A stretch of 8,937 nt of DNA from Methanothrix sp. (GCA_028682845.1 JAJRAT010000136.1:1-8937); one strand, 5' to 3'; positions 1 to 6,830 are shown, numbered from the stretch's first letter. Translations and numbers: made by a program. Notes: generated from the sequence alone by a model not told the origin.

Positions 1-40
1 ATCCCTTCTTATATAATTTGAGTGCAGGGCGAAAGTAATA

Positions 41-95
41 TGGGCAAAGGACTCCGCTTTCATCCCACGGCCTAAAGGCCGGGGACTTCCCGCTT
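41..95 (+). mobile_element. Possible IS200/IS605 (TnpB-type) 3'-end hairpin remnant
   Basis: CGGCC-TAAA-GGCCG (68-81), flanked by CCC and GGGG and preceded by CGCTTTCATCCC, resembles the 3' terminus and omega-RNA tail of archaeal TnpB elements. An upstream GGG...AAAG (43-50) could pair with CTTT...CCC (57-66). No tnpB reading frame enters from the left: all three plus frames meet stops before position 40. If it is an IS end, it is either solo or its gene lies beyond the window. Recognition is from memory of the motif, not a database match. Confidence 0.38.
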
Positions 96-153
96 CGTCC
101 TTCGCAATCCTACGAGTTAAACGACCGAGCAATCGGATAAGCCGGGACACGAA

Positions 154-206
154 AGAACGATAGAACAGATAGAACAAATAAACGGATTGAACGGATAGTC
201 TTGATT
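154..206. repeat. Degenerate 9-10 bp tandem repeat tract
   Basis: A run of related short units, including AGAACGAT, AGAACAGAT, AGAACAAATA, AACGGATTGA and ACGGATAG, gives a purine-rich tract with 9-10 base periodicity. It directly adjoins the 8-bp tandem units of the long inverted repeat. It is probably noncoding slippage-derived or expansion-derived sequence and lies beyond the presumed operon terminator. Confidence 0.4.
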
Positions 207-320
207 TCGCCCCTTCGCGGCTTCACGGCTCTGCGCCTTCGCGTGAGATCGTTTTCGCATTCGGCTGTCCGTTCGTGGAAAACGGCATCTCACGCCAGGG
301 CAGCGAAGGGCGCGAAAACT
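205..320. repeat. Long imperfect inverted repeat containing 8-bp degenerate tandem units
   Basis: TTTCGCCCCTTCGC (205-218) is nearly the reverse complement of GCGAAGGGCGCGAAA (303-317), and GCGTGAGA (241-248) is the exact reverse complement of TCTCACGC (288-295), so the two outer blocks could form a cruciform or hairpin. The left arm contains four degenerate 8-bp units (213-244: CTTCGCGG, CTTCACGG, CTCTGCGC, CTTCGCGT). This style of GCGAAG/GCGCAGAG repeat is common in intergenic DNA of environmental microbes. No coding function is seen. Confidence 0.5.
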
Positions 321-337
321 GCTCGGATGAGCTGCAA

Positions 338-371
338 ACAAAAATCCAAAAATTTATTTTGAATGAAAAAT
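338..371 (-). terminator. Oligo-T terminator region after the operon
   Basis: Reading leftward beyond the last stop at 386, three runs of five Ts (366-370, 348-352, 340-344) occur within about 50 bases in otherwise AT-rich DNA, with only a weak CAAAA/TTTTG stem. Clustered oligo-T without a strong hairpin is a usual archaeal termination signal. No other terminator is seen inside the six-gene run. Confidence 0.5.
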
Positions 372-385
372 GGATCGGAAGAGCT

Positions 386-805
386 TCAAGGACTCTTCCT
401 GGTTCTTCCCAGCACCATCTGCTTGGTGGCCCGCTCCGCTTCGATGTTGCGGCGGCAGACCGGACAGATCCATATCCAGTCAAGGCCCGTCGAATCCTTC
501 TGCAAATTCGTGGGCAGACTGGCCTCGATCCTCTTCAGCATGGGCTCCGTGGCATAGCGCGATCCGCAAATCTTGCAGGCCACCAGGTCGTAGGTGACGG
601 TCGTCTCCGGGCTTGCATCGTCAAAGGGAACGAGAGTGAGCGCCTTGGCCGGGCAGAACTCGACGCACAGGTCGCACTCCTCTTTGCACTTCTTCCAGTG
701 AACGGACCTCGTCTCCGGCGTCTCGGTGCGGGTGATGTTCTGGCTGGGGCAGACATTGGAGCAGGAGAAGCAGCCCAGACACTTGTTCACATCAACTTTG
801 ATCAT
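386..805 (-). CDS. Small ferredoxin with C-terminal zinc-ribbon-like CxxC pair (HycF-like)
   Basis: A 139-residue iron-sulfur protein. N-terminal clusters: C9, C12, C15, C19-P, and C40, C44, C47, C51-P. The second has a three-residue first gap (KKCKEEC) where two is usual. The C-terminal half adds two CxxC pairs, C77-x2-C80 (CKICG) and C114-x2-C117 (CPVC), about 34 residues apart, consistent with a zinc ribbon like the tail of HycF/HyfH in formate hydrogenlyase. The start is fixed by a strong GGAGGT (811-816) five bases upstream, and the ATG overlaps the previous TGA. It is the last gene before the oligo-T region, so it probably ends the operon. No hydrogenase genes are present, so a formate hydrogenlyase role is not supported here; passing electrons from the formate dehydrogenase module to another acceptor is the simplest inference. 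Confidence 0.89.
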   Translation of the reverse strand: MIKVDVNKCLGCFSCSNVCPSQNITRTETPETRSVHWKKCKEECDLCVEFCPAKALTLVPFDDASPETTVTYDLVACKICGSRYATEPMLKRIEASLPTNLQKDSTGLDWIWICPVCRRNIEAERATKQMVLGRTRKSP

Positions 806-1239
806 CTTCTACCTCCATGCGCAGCAGCCATTGCAGCGCGGGTGCGGGCCCGCCGGGAAGCAAGCTCGAAGTCGGTGCTCAGCGCGTTAGCCGGGCAGCT
901 CAGGATGCAGGTGGGCGTCTCCCGTCCGGCGCACAGGTCGCACTTGTGGGCGATCTTGTCCGACCAGACCACGCCAAAGGGACAGGCCAGGCGGCACAGT
1001 CCGCAGCCGGTGCACTTCTCCACATCAAAAGCCGTGCGCTCTCCGTCTTTGTAGAGTGCTCCCGTGAAGCAGGCCATGGTGCAGGTCGCCTCCTCGCAGT
1101 GGTGACAGAAGACGGGAACCGAGGCATGATCCCCGGCCATGTGCACATTGACGTGACCTTTTCCGCCGTGCACCCTCTTGCAGGCCACCTCACACGACCG
1201 GCAGCCTATGCATCTACTGATATCAACGTAAACTGGCAT
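802..1239 (-). CDS. Four-cluster [4Fe-4S] electron-transfer protein (HycB/CooF/FdhB-like)
   Basis: Likely electron-transfer subunit docking on the formate dehydrogenase-type catalytic subunit. The 145 residues carry 16 cysteines in the order expected for four cubane clusters: C10, C13, C16, C20; C45, C48, C53, C57; C76, C79, C82, C86; and C100, C103, C111, C115. The first pattern, CIGCRSCEVAC, and the middle HHCEEATC segment are typical of the HycB/CooF/DmsB group. There is no signal peptide or membrane segment; the tail is basic and Ala/Arg-rich (about 127-145). The ATG directly follows the TAA of the catalytic subunit gene, with GGAGGG (1245-1250) five bases upstream inside that gene's end. 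The downstream start overlaps its own stop (ATGA). Tight coupling on both sides suggests the three products are made in matched amounts. The exact partner cannot be read from sequence. Confidence 0.91.
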   Translation of the reverse strand: MPVYVDISRCIGCRSCEVACKRVHGGKGHVNVHMAGDHASVPVFCHHCEEATCTMACFTGALYKDGERTAFDVEKCTGCGLCRLACPFGVVWSDKIAHKCDLCAGRETPTCILSCPANALSTDFELASRRARTRAAMAAAHGGRR

Positions 1240-3276
1240 TTAATCCCTCCAGGAAATCTTGCAGGCGCTGACTTTGAACTCAGGAATTCTGGCTTCCGGA
1301 TCTGTGACCTCTGTAGTGAGTTTGTTCGTGCCCGAGAAATGGAAGGGCATGAAGACGACTCCCTTCTTGACCTTGTCCGTGAGCCGCGCCCTGGCGGAGG
1401 TCTCGCCGCGCAAAGATGTGACCAAAACCTCGTCGCCGTCTGCAATCTTGAGACGGGCGGCGTCATTGGTATTTATCTCCACGAACAGTTCCGGCTCGCG
1501 CTCGATGAGCGAGGGACTGCGCCGCGTCATGGACCCGGCGTTGTGGTGCACGGCCACCCGTCCGGTGGTCAGAATGAATGGATAGTCCCAGCTTGCGTTT
1601 TCCGCCGCAGCACGGTACTGCACAGGCATGATTGATGCCCTGCCGTCTTGCAGCTTGAATCCCAGTGAATGCAAGATCGGCGTTCCCGGATGATCCTTAT
1701 CGGGACAGGGCCAGATCAGCCCCATTCCATCCAGGCGCTCTCTGGTTATTCCTCCATACTGGGGCACCAGGCGGTTGATCTCGGCCAGCACAGCCGCAGC
1801 ATCCGGATAATCAAAGTCAAGGCCCAGATGATTGGCAACGTCACAGACAATTTCCAGATCGGATCTGGCCTCGCCGGGCGGCGAGACGGCTTTCCGGCTC
1901 CACTGAACCCGTCTTTCCGTGCTGGTGTAAGTTCCCTCCTTCTCGGCCCAGACCGCTGCGGGCAAGACGACATCTGCCATTTGTGCCGTGGCGGTCATGA
2001 AGATGTCCTGCACCACCAGGAAATCCAGCTTCTCCAGGGCGTCGTGAGTGTGATTGCTGCTCGGGTCGGAGTTCATCGGATCTTCGCCCACGATGTACAT
2101 GGCCTTGATGTCGCCCTTGCCGGCAGCATCGATCATCTCCGTGGCAGTCAGTCCGCGGCCCACAGGCAGCGAGCCTCTTCCCCAACCTGCCGAAAAGAAC
2201 CTGGCCGTTTCCGGGTCATCAGCCTTCTTGTATCCTGGATAAAATTCGGCCAGTGCGCCCATGTCGCAGGCACCCTGCACGTTGTTTTGGCCGCGCAGAG
2301 GCATTACTCCCGATCCGGGTTTGCCGAGGTTGCCGCTGATCAGCGCCAGGTTGGCGATGGCCTGCACATTGTCCGTGCCGGTACAATGCTGCGTGATTCC
2401 CATTGAATAGAGAATGGCCGATGTTGGTGAGATGGCATAAGCGCGAGCGGCCCGAATGATGTCGTCCGCCGGAACGCCGGTGATCTCCGAGACCTTCTCC
2501 GGCGAGTAATCCTTAACCGCTTCCACCAGTTCATCGTAGCCTCGCGTCAATTTGGCGATGTAATCCTTATCGATCAAGCCCTCTTTAATTATAACGTGGG
2601 CCAGGCCGTTAAGCAGAGCCACATCCGTTCCCGGTTTGAGCTGCAAGAAAATGTCGGCCATCCAGGCGGTGTGGGTCATGCGCGGATCGGCAACGATAAC
2701 CACAGCCCCTTCGTCCTTGGCCCGGTTAATCCAGCGGGAGAGGATGGCATGGTTTTCTGCCAGATTTGATCCGATGATAAAAACGCACTTCGAGTTGGCC
2801 AGATCCGGTATGGGGTTGGTCATTCCTGCTGCGCCGAGCGTCCTGTTCAGACCGACAACGGACGGTGCATGGCAGAGACGGGCGCAGTTATCGATGTTCT
2901 TCGAGCCCAAACAGCGGGCCAGCTTCTCGATAAGGTAGTTCTCCTCATTGGTGCATTTGGAGGATGAGAGGAACCCGACCCTCTCCGGGCCGAACTTCTT
3001 AAGGGCTCCGCCAAGTCCCCGGACGATGAGTTCTTGCGCCTCATGCCAGGAGATCCTGGCCCAGCCGTCACCCGTCTTCTTGAGCGGATAGCGCAGCCGG
3101 TCCTGGTGGTATAAAACCTCTAAAGAAGCATTTCCCTTGGAGCAGAGAGCCCCTTCGCTGGCCGGATGCTCCGGCATGTATTCGATCCCCGTGGCGCGCT
3201 CCTTCTCGACGGAAATAAAAAATTGGCAGCCTGCGCCGCAATACGGACAGACCGTTGGAACAAGCACTTGTGGCAT
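1240..3276 (-). CDS. fdhA: Formate dehydrogenase-type molybdopterin/tungstopterin catalytic subunit (Cys form)
   Basis: Member of the FdhF/FdhA branch of the molybdopterin oxidoreductases, which interconvert formate and CO2 at a bis-pyranopterin Mo or W site. The 678 residues carry an N-terminal [4Fe-4S] site (C10, C13, C17, C45), then CARLCHAPSVVG (131-142), where C135 replaces the selenocysteine of E. coli FdhF and H136 is retained. PLRGQNNVQGACDMGAL (326-342) supplies R328, matching the conserved catalytic arginine. YIVGEDPMNSDP (394-405), QDIFMTATAQMADVVLP (423-439) and the C-terminal cofactor domain (about 565-675) complete the fold. There is no twin-arginine signal, so it should be cytoplasmic. 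AGGGA lies about six bases before the ATG. It begins 72 bp after the GXGXG gene, and its TAA directly abuts the next ATG. Formate as substrate is inferred from these residues; related enzymes with other substrates exist. Confidence 0.92.
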   Translation of the reverse strand: MPQVLVPTVCPYCGAGCQFFISVEKERATGIEYMPEHPASEGALCSKGNASLEVLYHQDRLRYPLKKTGDGWARISWHEAQELIVRGLGGALKKFGPERVGFLSSSKCTNEENYLIEKLARCLGSKNIDNCARLCHAPSVVGLNRTLGAAGMTNPIPDLANSKCVFIIGSNLAENHAILSRWINRAKDEGAVVIVADPRMTHTAWMADIFLQLKPGTDVALLNGLAHVIIKEGLIDKDYIAKLTRGYDELVEAVKDYSPEKVSEITGVPADDIIRAARAYAISPTSAILYSMGITQHCTGTDNVQAIANLALISGNLGKPGSGVMPLRGQNNVQGACDMGALAEFYPGYKKADDPETARFFSAGWGRGSLPVGRGLTATEMIDAAGKGDIKAMYIVGEDPMNSDPSSNHTHDALEKLDFLVVQDIFMTATAQMADVVLPAAVWAEKEGTYTSTERRVQWSRKAVSPPGEARSDLEIVCDVANHLGLDFDYPDAAAVLAEINRLVPQYGGITRERLDGMGLIWPCPDKDHPGTPILHSLGFKLQDGRASIMPVQYRAAAENASWDYPFILTTGRVAVHHNAGSMTRRSPSLIEREPELFVEINTNDAARLKIADGDEVLVTSLRGETSARARLTDKVKKGVVFMPFHFSGTNKLTTEVTDPEARIPEFKVSACKISWRD

Positions 3277-3310
3277 CTTAATCCCTAATTTTTCAATTAT
3301 ATCGTGGCTG

Positions 3311-3336
3311 TATTCCGTTTTATTCCACTGTATTCC
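3311..3336. repeat. Three TATTCC repeats in 10-bp register before fdhA
   Basis: TATTCC occurs at 3311, 3321 and 3331 on the plus strand, exactly one helical turn apart, in the 72-bp gap between the GXGXG subunit gene and the formate dehydrogenase gene. Read toward fdhA, the motif is GGAATA three times. It could be a binding array or the remains of a slipped repeat. A weak AT-rich GAATAAAAC lies within it (3317-3325), so an internal promoter for the redox genes is possible but not convincing. Confidence 0.4.
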
Positions 3337-3348
3337 CTCGGCTCCGCC

Positions 3349-4161
3349 TCAGGCATAGAGCTTCACGTAGGGCCTCTTGGATTTTGCCGAGAGCCTTATG
3401 AACTCGCCTTTCAGGATCTCCTCTTTGCCAATACCAAGATCGGGGAAACGCTGGATGAACTCGGAGACATAATGGTCCACTATCTCTCTGTCGGCATCAT
3501 TCAAGGGCGAGATATCCACCTGGCTTCCCACCTGGGTCTTGTCCACGGTGCCGCGCAGGTAGATGACGCCGCCGTGCATTCCCGTGCCAAGGAAGTTCCC
3601 CTTATGAGGCTTACCTCCCAGGCCTAAGAGAATGACGATTCCGCCCGCCATGTATTCGCCCAGGAAGTCCTGCGAAGTTCCGCCTATAACCACGACCGGC
3701 TTCTTGTCCTCGTACTCCTTCATGTGCAGAGCCGTCCTGTAGCCGACGCCGTCCCGGACGAAGATCTTGCCTCCGCGCATGGAAAAGCCGAGCACGTCGC
3801 CCGCCCGTCCCTCCACGACAACCTCTCCGTGGTCCATGGTGTTTCCCACGCCGTCCTGGGCATTGGCATGAACCCGGATGTTGTGGCCGAAAAGAAAGGC
3901 GGCAAGGTCATTGCCCGGAGTTCCGTAAATCTCGATGTCCATCTTGCGGTGCTCGGGAGTGTAGAGCCTGGTGCCGATGTACCTCTGACCGCAGACATTC
4001 CTGAGCACGACCTTCTCCACGCCGGAGAGCATCAAGTCTCTGAGGCGGTCATTCAATTCCCTGGTCTCAAGGTTTGTAGCATCAACTTCTACTGCATCCA
4101 TGCTCTCACCACTTCCGGTCGCTTCCAACAACTGCGGCTGTGCATTGTGAGCCATCGCCAT
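3349..4161 (-). CDS. Glutamate synthase GXGXG (beta-helix) domain subunit
   Basis: Standalone counterpart of the C-terminal GXGXG domain of bacterial GltB, a right-handed beta-helix thought to be structural. Repeated glycine patterns run through the protein: GNDLAAFLFGHNIRVHANAQ, GVGNTMDHGEVVVEGRAGD, MRGGKIFVRDGVGYR, YMAGGIVILLG, and GMHGGVIYLRG near the C-terminus. It starts seven bases after the preceding stop if ATG 4161 is used (270 aa); GGAG overlapping that stop would be its ribosome site, 12 nt away. ATG 4101 (250 aa) has GGTGAG three bases upstream and begins just before the VEVDATNLETRELN segment where I expect the conserved domain to start, so it is a serious alternative. A longer open frame back to 4269 overlaps the upstream gene and is unlikely. 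The domain also occurs in FwdC/FmdC of formylmethanofuran dehydrogenase, but the flanking genes favour glutamate synthase. Confidence 0.91.
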   Translation of the reverse strand: MAMAHNAQPQLLEATGSGESMDAVEVDATNLETRELNDRLRDLMLSGVEKVVLRNVCGQRYIGTRLYTPEHRKMDIEIYGTPGNDLAAFLFGHNIRVHANAQDGVGNTMDHGEVVVEGRAGDVLGFSMRGGKIFVRDGVGYRTALHMKEYEDKKPVVVIGGTSQDFLGEYMAGGIVILLGLGGKPHKGNFLGTGMHGGVIYLRGTVDKTQVGSQVDISPLNDADREIVDHYVSEFIQRFPDLGIGKEEILKGEFIRLSAKSKRPYVKLYA

Positions 4162-4168
4162 AAGATGC

Positions 4169-5683
4169 TCACTCTCCGGCACCTTTGATTCCCATGACCT
4201 CGAGTTCCCACTCGTACAGACCCACGCCGCGCAGGTGATCGCGGTTGCCGCGCAGGCTCTCCAGGGCATTGATGCCCATGCCGCCCATCATCTCGCTGAT
4301 CTCATGAGACCAGGCCTGCACCAGGTTGGCCAGGCGCTGCGAGGCGATGTCGACGTTCAGCCTGCCGGACAGGCGCGGGTCCTGCGTGCAGATTCCCCAG
4401 TTGCACTTTCCGGTATTGCACTTCTGGCATAGGTTGCATCCCATAGCGATCAATGCCGAAGTGCCGATGTAAACTGCATCAGCGCCGAGAGCCACAGCCT
4501 TGACGATATCTGCGCTGCAGCGTATTCCTCCTGCGGCAATGATGGAGCACCTGTTTCTTATGCCCTCGTTTCGCAGGCGTCTGTCCAGGGACGAGATGGC
4601 CAGCTCGATTGGGATTCCCACGTTGTCCCGGATGGCTTTGGGTGCGGCTCCCGTGCCGCCGCGCAGGCCATCGATGGCGATGATATCGGCTCCGGCTCGC
4701 ACAATGCCCGATCCTATGGCCGCGAAATTGTGGACGGCTGCGATCTTGACGGAGATGGGCTTCTCGTAGTTGGTGGCCTCTTTGAGCGCGGAAATCAGCA
4801 TGGACAGGTCTTCAATGGAATAGATATCGTGATGAGGTGCCGGTGAGATGGCGTCCGTTCCGGCGGGAATCATCCTGGTGGATGCCACCTCGGCTGATAC
4901 CTTCTCGCCGGGCAGGTGGCCGCCGATGCCGGGCTTGGCACCCTGGCCGACCTTGATCTCCACGGCTGAGGCGCAGTTGAGGTACTCGGCGTCGATGCCG
5001 AATCTGCCCGACGCTACCTGAACGATGGCGCACTTGCCGAACTTCTCCCGCATCTCCTTGGGCAGGCCGCCCTCTCCCGTATTGAAGTAGGTTCCGGACT
5101 TGCAGGCTGCCGTGGCCAGCGAACGGAAGGCGTTGTAGCTTATGGCACCGTAGGACATGGCGGAGAAGAGGATGGGCGTCTCAACAACGAGATTGGGGCT
5201 GAGCTTGGTTCGGATCTCCACATCTCCCTTATCGGTCTTGACCTCCATGATGTCGGGCTTGGCACCAAGGAAGGTGCGCAGCTCCATCGGCTCACGCAGG
5301 GGATCGATGGACGGGTTCGTGACCTGGCTGGCGTTAAGGACGATATGGTCCCAGTAGATGCGGAACGGCTTGTCGTTTCCGCAGCCTGTCAGGATCACGC
5401 CGCCGGTCTCCGCCTGCTTCTTCAAGTCCTCCATCTTCTCGCGTGACCAGGAAGCGTTAGCCCGGTAAGGCGAGGGCGTGGGCCGAACTTCAATGGCATT
5501 CTTGGGGCAGAAGACCACGCACCGTTGGCAGCCGGCACATTTGTAGTCGTCGGATATCAATCGATCTTGAACCGGATCGTAGGTGTGAGTGCCGAAAGCG
5601 CATTGCCGCTCGCATCCTCGGCACTGCCCGCATTTTGCTTCATCCCTGATGATATGAAATTCTGGAAAGACGAATGATTTCAT
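4169..5683 (-). CDS. gltB: Glutamate synthase central/FMN-binding subunit with N-terminal 2x[4Fe-4S] ferredoxin domain
   Basis: Catalytic subunit expected to condense ammonia with 2-oxoglutarate and reduce the product to glutamate on FMN. N-terminal ferredoxin domain: C18, C21, C24, C28 and C49, C52, C55, C59. The TIM-barrel synthase domain covers about residues 110-490, with EGGLPKE (204-210), KVGQGAKPGIGGHLPGEK (244-261), SPAPHHDIYSIEDL (280-293) and IDGLRGGTGAAPK (337-349). C416-x5-C422-x4-C427 followed by TQD matches the [3Fe-4S] ligand pattern of GltB; C419 and C432 are additional. The 504-residue length suits an archaeal standalone subunit. Electrons must enter through the ferredoxin domain, because no GltD is nearby. 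The start is supported by GAGGG overlapping the upstream gene's TGA, suggesting translational coupling. Confidence 0.95.
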   Translation of the reverse strand: MKSFVFPEFHIIRDEAKCGQCRGCERQCAFGTHTYDPVQDRLISDDYKCAGCQRCVVFCPKNAIEVRPTPSPYRANASWSREKMEDLKKQAETGGVILTGCGNDKPFRIYWDHIVLNASQVTNPSIDPLREPMELRTFLGAKPDIMEVKTDKGDVEIRTKLSPNLVVETPILFSAMSYGAISYNAFRSLATAACKSGTYFNTGEGGLPKEMREKFGKCAIVQVASGRFGIDAEYLNCASAVEIKVGQGAKPGIGGHLPGEKVSAEVASTRMIPAGTDAISPAPHHDIYSIEDLSMLISALKEATNYEKPISVKIAAVHNFAAIGSGIVRAGADIIAIDGLRGGTGAAPKAIRDNVGIPIELAISSLDRRLRNEGIRNRCSIIAAGGIRCSADIVKAVALGADAVYIGTSALIAMGCNLCQKCNTGKCNWGICTQDPRLSGRLNVDIASQRLANLVQAWSHEISEMMGGMGINALESLRGNRDHLRGVGLYEWELEVMGIKGAGE

Positions 5684-5696
5684 GCTTTATCATCCC

Positions 5697-6830
5697 TCAT
5701 GTAATATTATTTAATTCGCCTATGACCGGTTCTCCTCCGTTGGGCGTCCAGACGGAGTCGAGCTCGGGCGAAATGAGTCTGATCGACGCTTCCTCAGAGG
5801 ATAGATAGAACATCGGTCCTCTGGTGGCAGCCGTGAGTGGCCGAAGCCTTATTCTGTCCGTCAGACCGATCATCTTTCCAGTCTGACCGATGATGATCGA
5901 GAAGGGCCCGTTCATGAGCAAAGGCCCGTAGACCATCCTCAAGGTTGTGAGCAGTTTCTTCTCCTTCTCATTCATTCTATCGATGGAGTTCCAGATGGGT
6001 GGAGCAAGGATTTTGGCCACTAAATCTATCGGGAGGCTCTGTCTCCTCATGAGGAGGTCTGCAGCATAGGCAATGACCTCCGTATCGGTCTGCAGAGTGC
6101 AGGCGTAGCCGTACATCTCCAGATACCAGCGGTTGGTGCCGTAAGAAGAGATCTCGCCGTTGTGAACGACAGTGGTATCGAGCAGGCTGAAGGGATGCGC
6201 TCCGCCCCACCAGGCCTGAGTGTTGGTGGGGAAGCGACCATGCACAGTCCAGGTGTAAGCCTTGTAGAGCCGGTCGAGCATAAAGTACTCGCCGATCTCC
6301 TCAGGATAGCCCACTCCCTTGAAGCAGCCCATGTTCTTGCCGGAGGAAAATACGTAAGCATTATCGATCTTGGTGTTTACGTGCATGACCTTCGCCACAA
6401 TATAGTCCTCATCCGAGAGCGCCGCATCATCACCCTTTTTGTTGGGGGTCACGAAGTAACGCCAAACCAGCGGCGGATCGGAGACAGTGGACTCGTCCCT
6501 GTGGGGAATCTCCTCGTCATAGACCACGTCGAAGTTCTCGTAAAGGTACGGATCAAAACCCATTTTGGCCGCCATCCTGGCCTCTGCACTGCAGCCGGTG
6601 AACATAAGATGAAAAGCGTAGTAATCCTTATATTCCGGATAAATACCGTAGGCTGCAAAACCTCCGCCGAGACCATTGCCGCGAACATGCATGTTGGCTA
6701 TGGCCTTCATGACGCCTGCACCCGTAAACCGTTCTCCATCCCGGTTCATAGCCCCAAAGATGGAGCAGGCGCAGATCTCCTTATTATATAGCTCCCGTCT
6801 TTTCCTCGGCATAGTAATCTTAAACTCCAT
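5697..6830 (-). CDS. Archaeal-type glutamate synthase, class II glutaminase (GATase) subunit
   Basis: Probably hydrolyses glutamine to supply ammonia to the FMN synthase subunit encoded next. The 377 residues are one Ntn-type class II amidotransferase domain. Candidate catalytic residues are C22 in ACSIFGAMNR, R199 in HGRFPTNTQ, N224-G225 in HNGEIS, and D249 in TDTEVIAY. A long insertion (about residues 80-185) lies between the nucleophile region and the HGRFPTN motif. The first Met is preceded by AGGT (6837-6840), six bases away; M7 (position 6812) is an alternative start. Either way Cys22 is not N-terminal, so a propeptide of about 15-21 residues would have to be removed to expose it. It is first in the operon behind its own TATA box, and its stop lies 13 bp before the next start. 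Standalone glutaminase subunits replacing the N-terminus of bacterial GltB are typical of archaea. Confidence 0.93.
   Translation of the reverse strand: MEFKITMPRKRRELYNKEICACSIFGAMNRDGERFTGAGVMKAIANMHVRGNGLGGGFAAYGIYPEYKDYYAFHLMFTGCSAEARMAAKMGFDPYLYENFDVVYDEEIPHRDESTVSDPPLVWRYFVTPNKKGDDAALSDEDYIVAKVMHVNTKIDNAYVFSSGKNMGCFKGVGYPEEIGEYFMLDRLYKAYTWTVHGRFPTNTQAWWGGAHPFSLLDTTVVHNGEISSYGTNRWYLEMYGYACTLQTDTEVIAYAADLLMRRQSLPIDLVAKILAPPIWNSIDRMNEKEKKLLTTLRMVYGPLLMNGPFSIIIGQTGKMIGLTDRIRLRPLTAATRGPMFYLSSEEASIRLISPELDSVWTPNGGEPVIGELNNIT

Noticed and set aside
275..1054. Long plus-strand open frame overlapping the two Fe-S protein genes
   Set aside because: Antisense to genes with clear cysteine cluster motifs, no ribosome site or promoter, and a composition typical of a shadow frame in GC-rich coding DNA.
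1240..3276. Identity as FwdB or a nitrate reductase catalytic subunit
   Set aside because: At 678 residues it is far longer than FwdB, and CARLCHAPSVVG with PLRGQNNVQGACDMG matches the formate dehydrogenase pattern.
3294..3301. TATAATTG on the minus strand as a promoter for fdhA
   Set aside because: It is centred about 22 bases before the ATG, so transcription would start at or inside the gene, while an upstream ribosome site (AGGGA) implies a leader.
3396..3402. TTATGAA half-site inside the GXGXG subunit gene
   Set aside because: A single 7-base arm without its partner, inside coding sequence; expected by chance.
3349..4161. Identity as FwdC/FmdC of formylmethanofuran dehydrogenase
   Set aside because: The GXGXG fold is shared, but the gene follows the glutaminase and FMN subunits directly and no other fwd/fmd gene is present.
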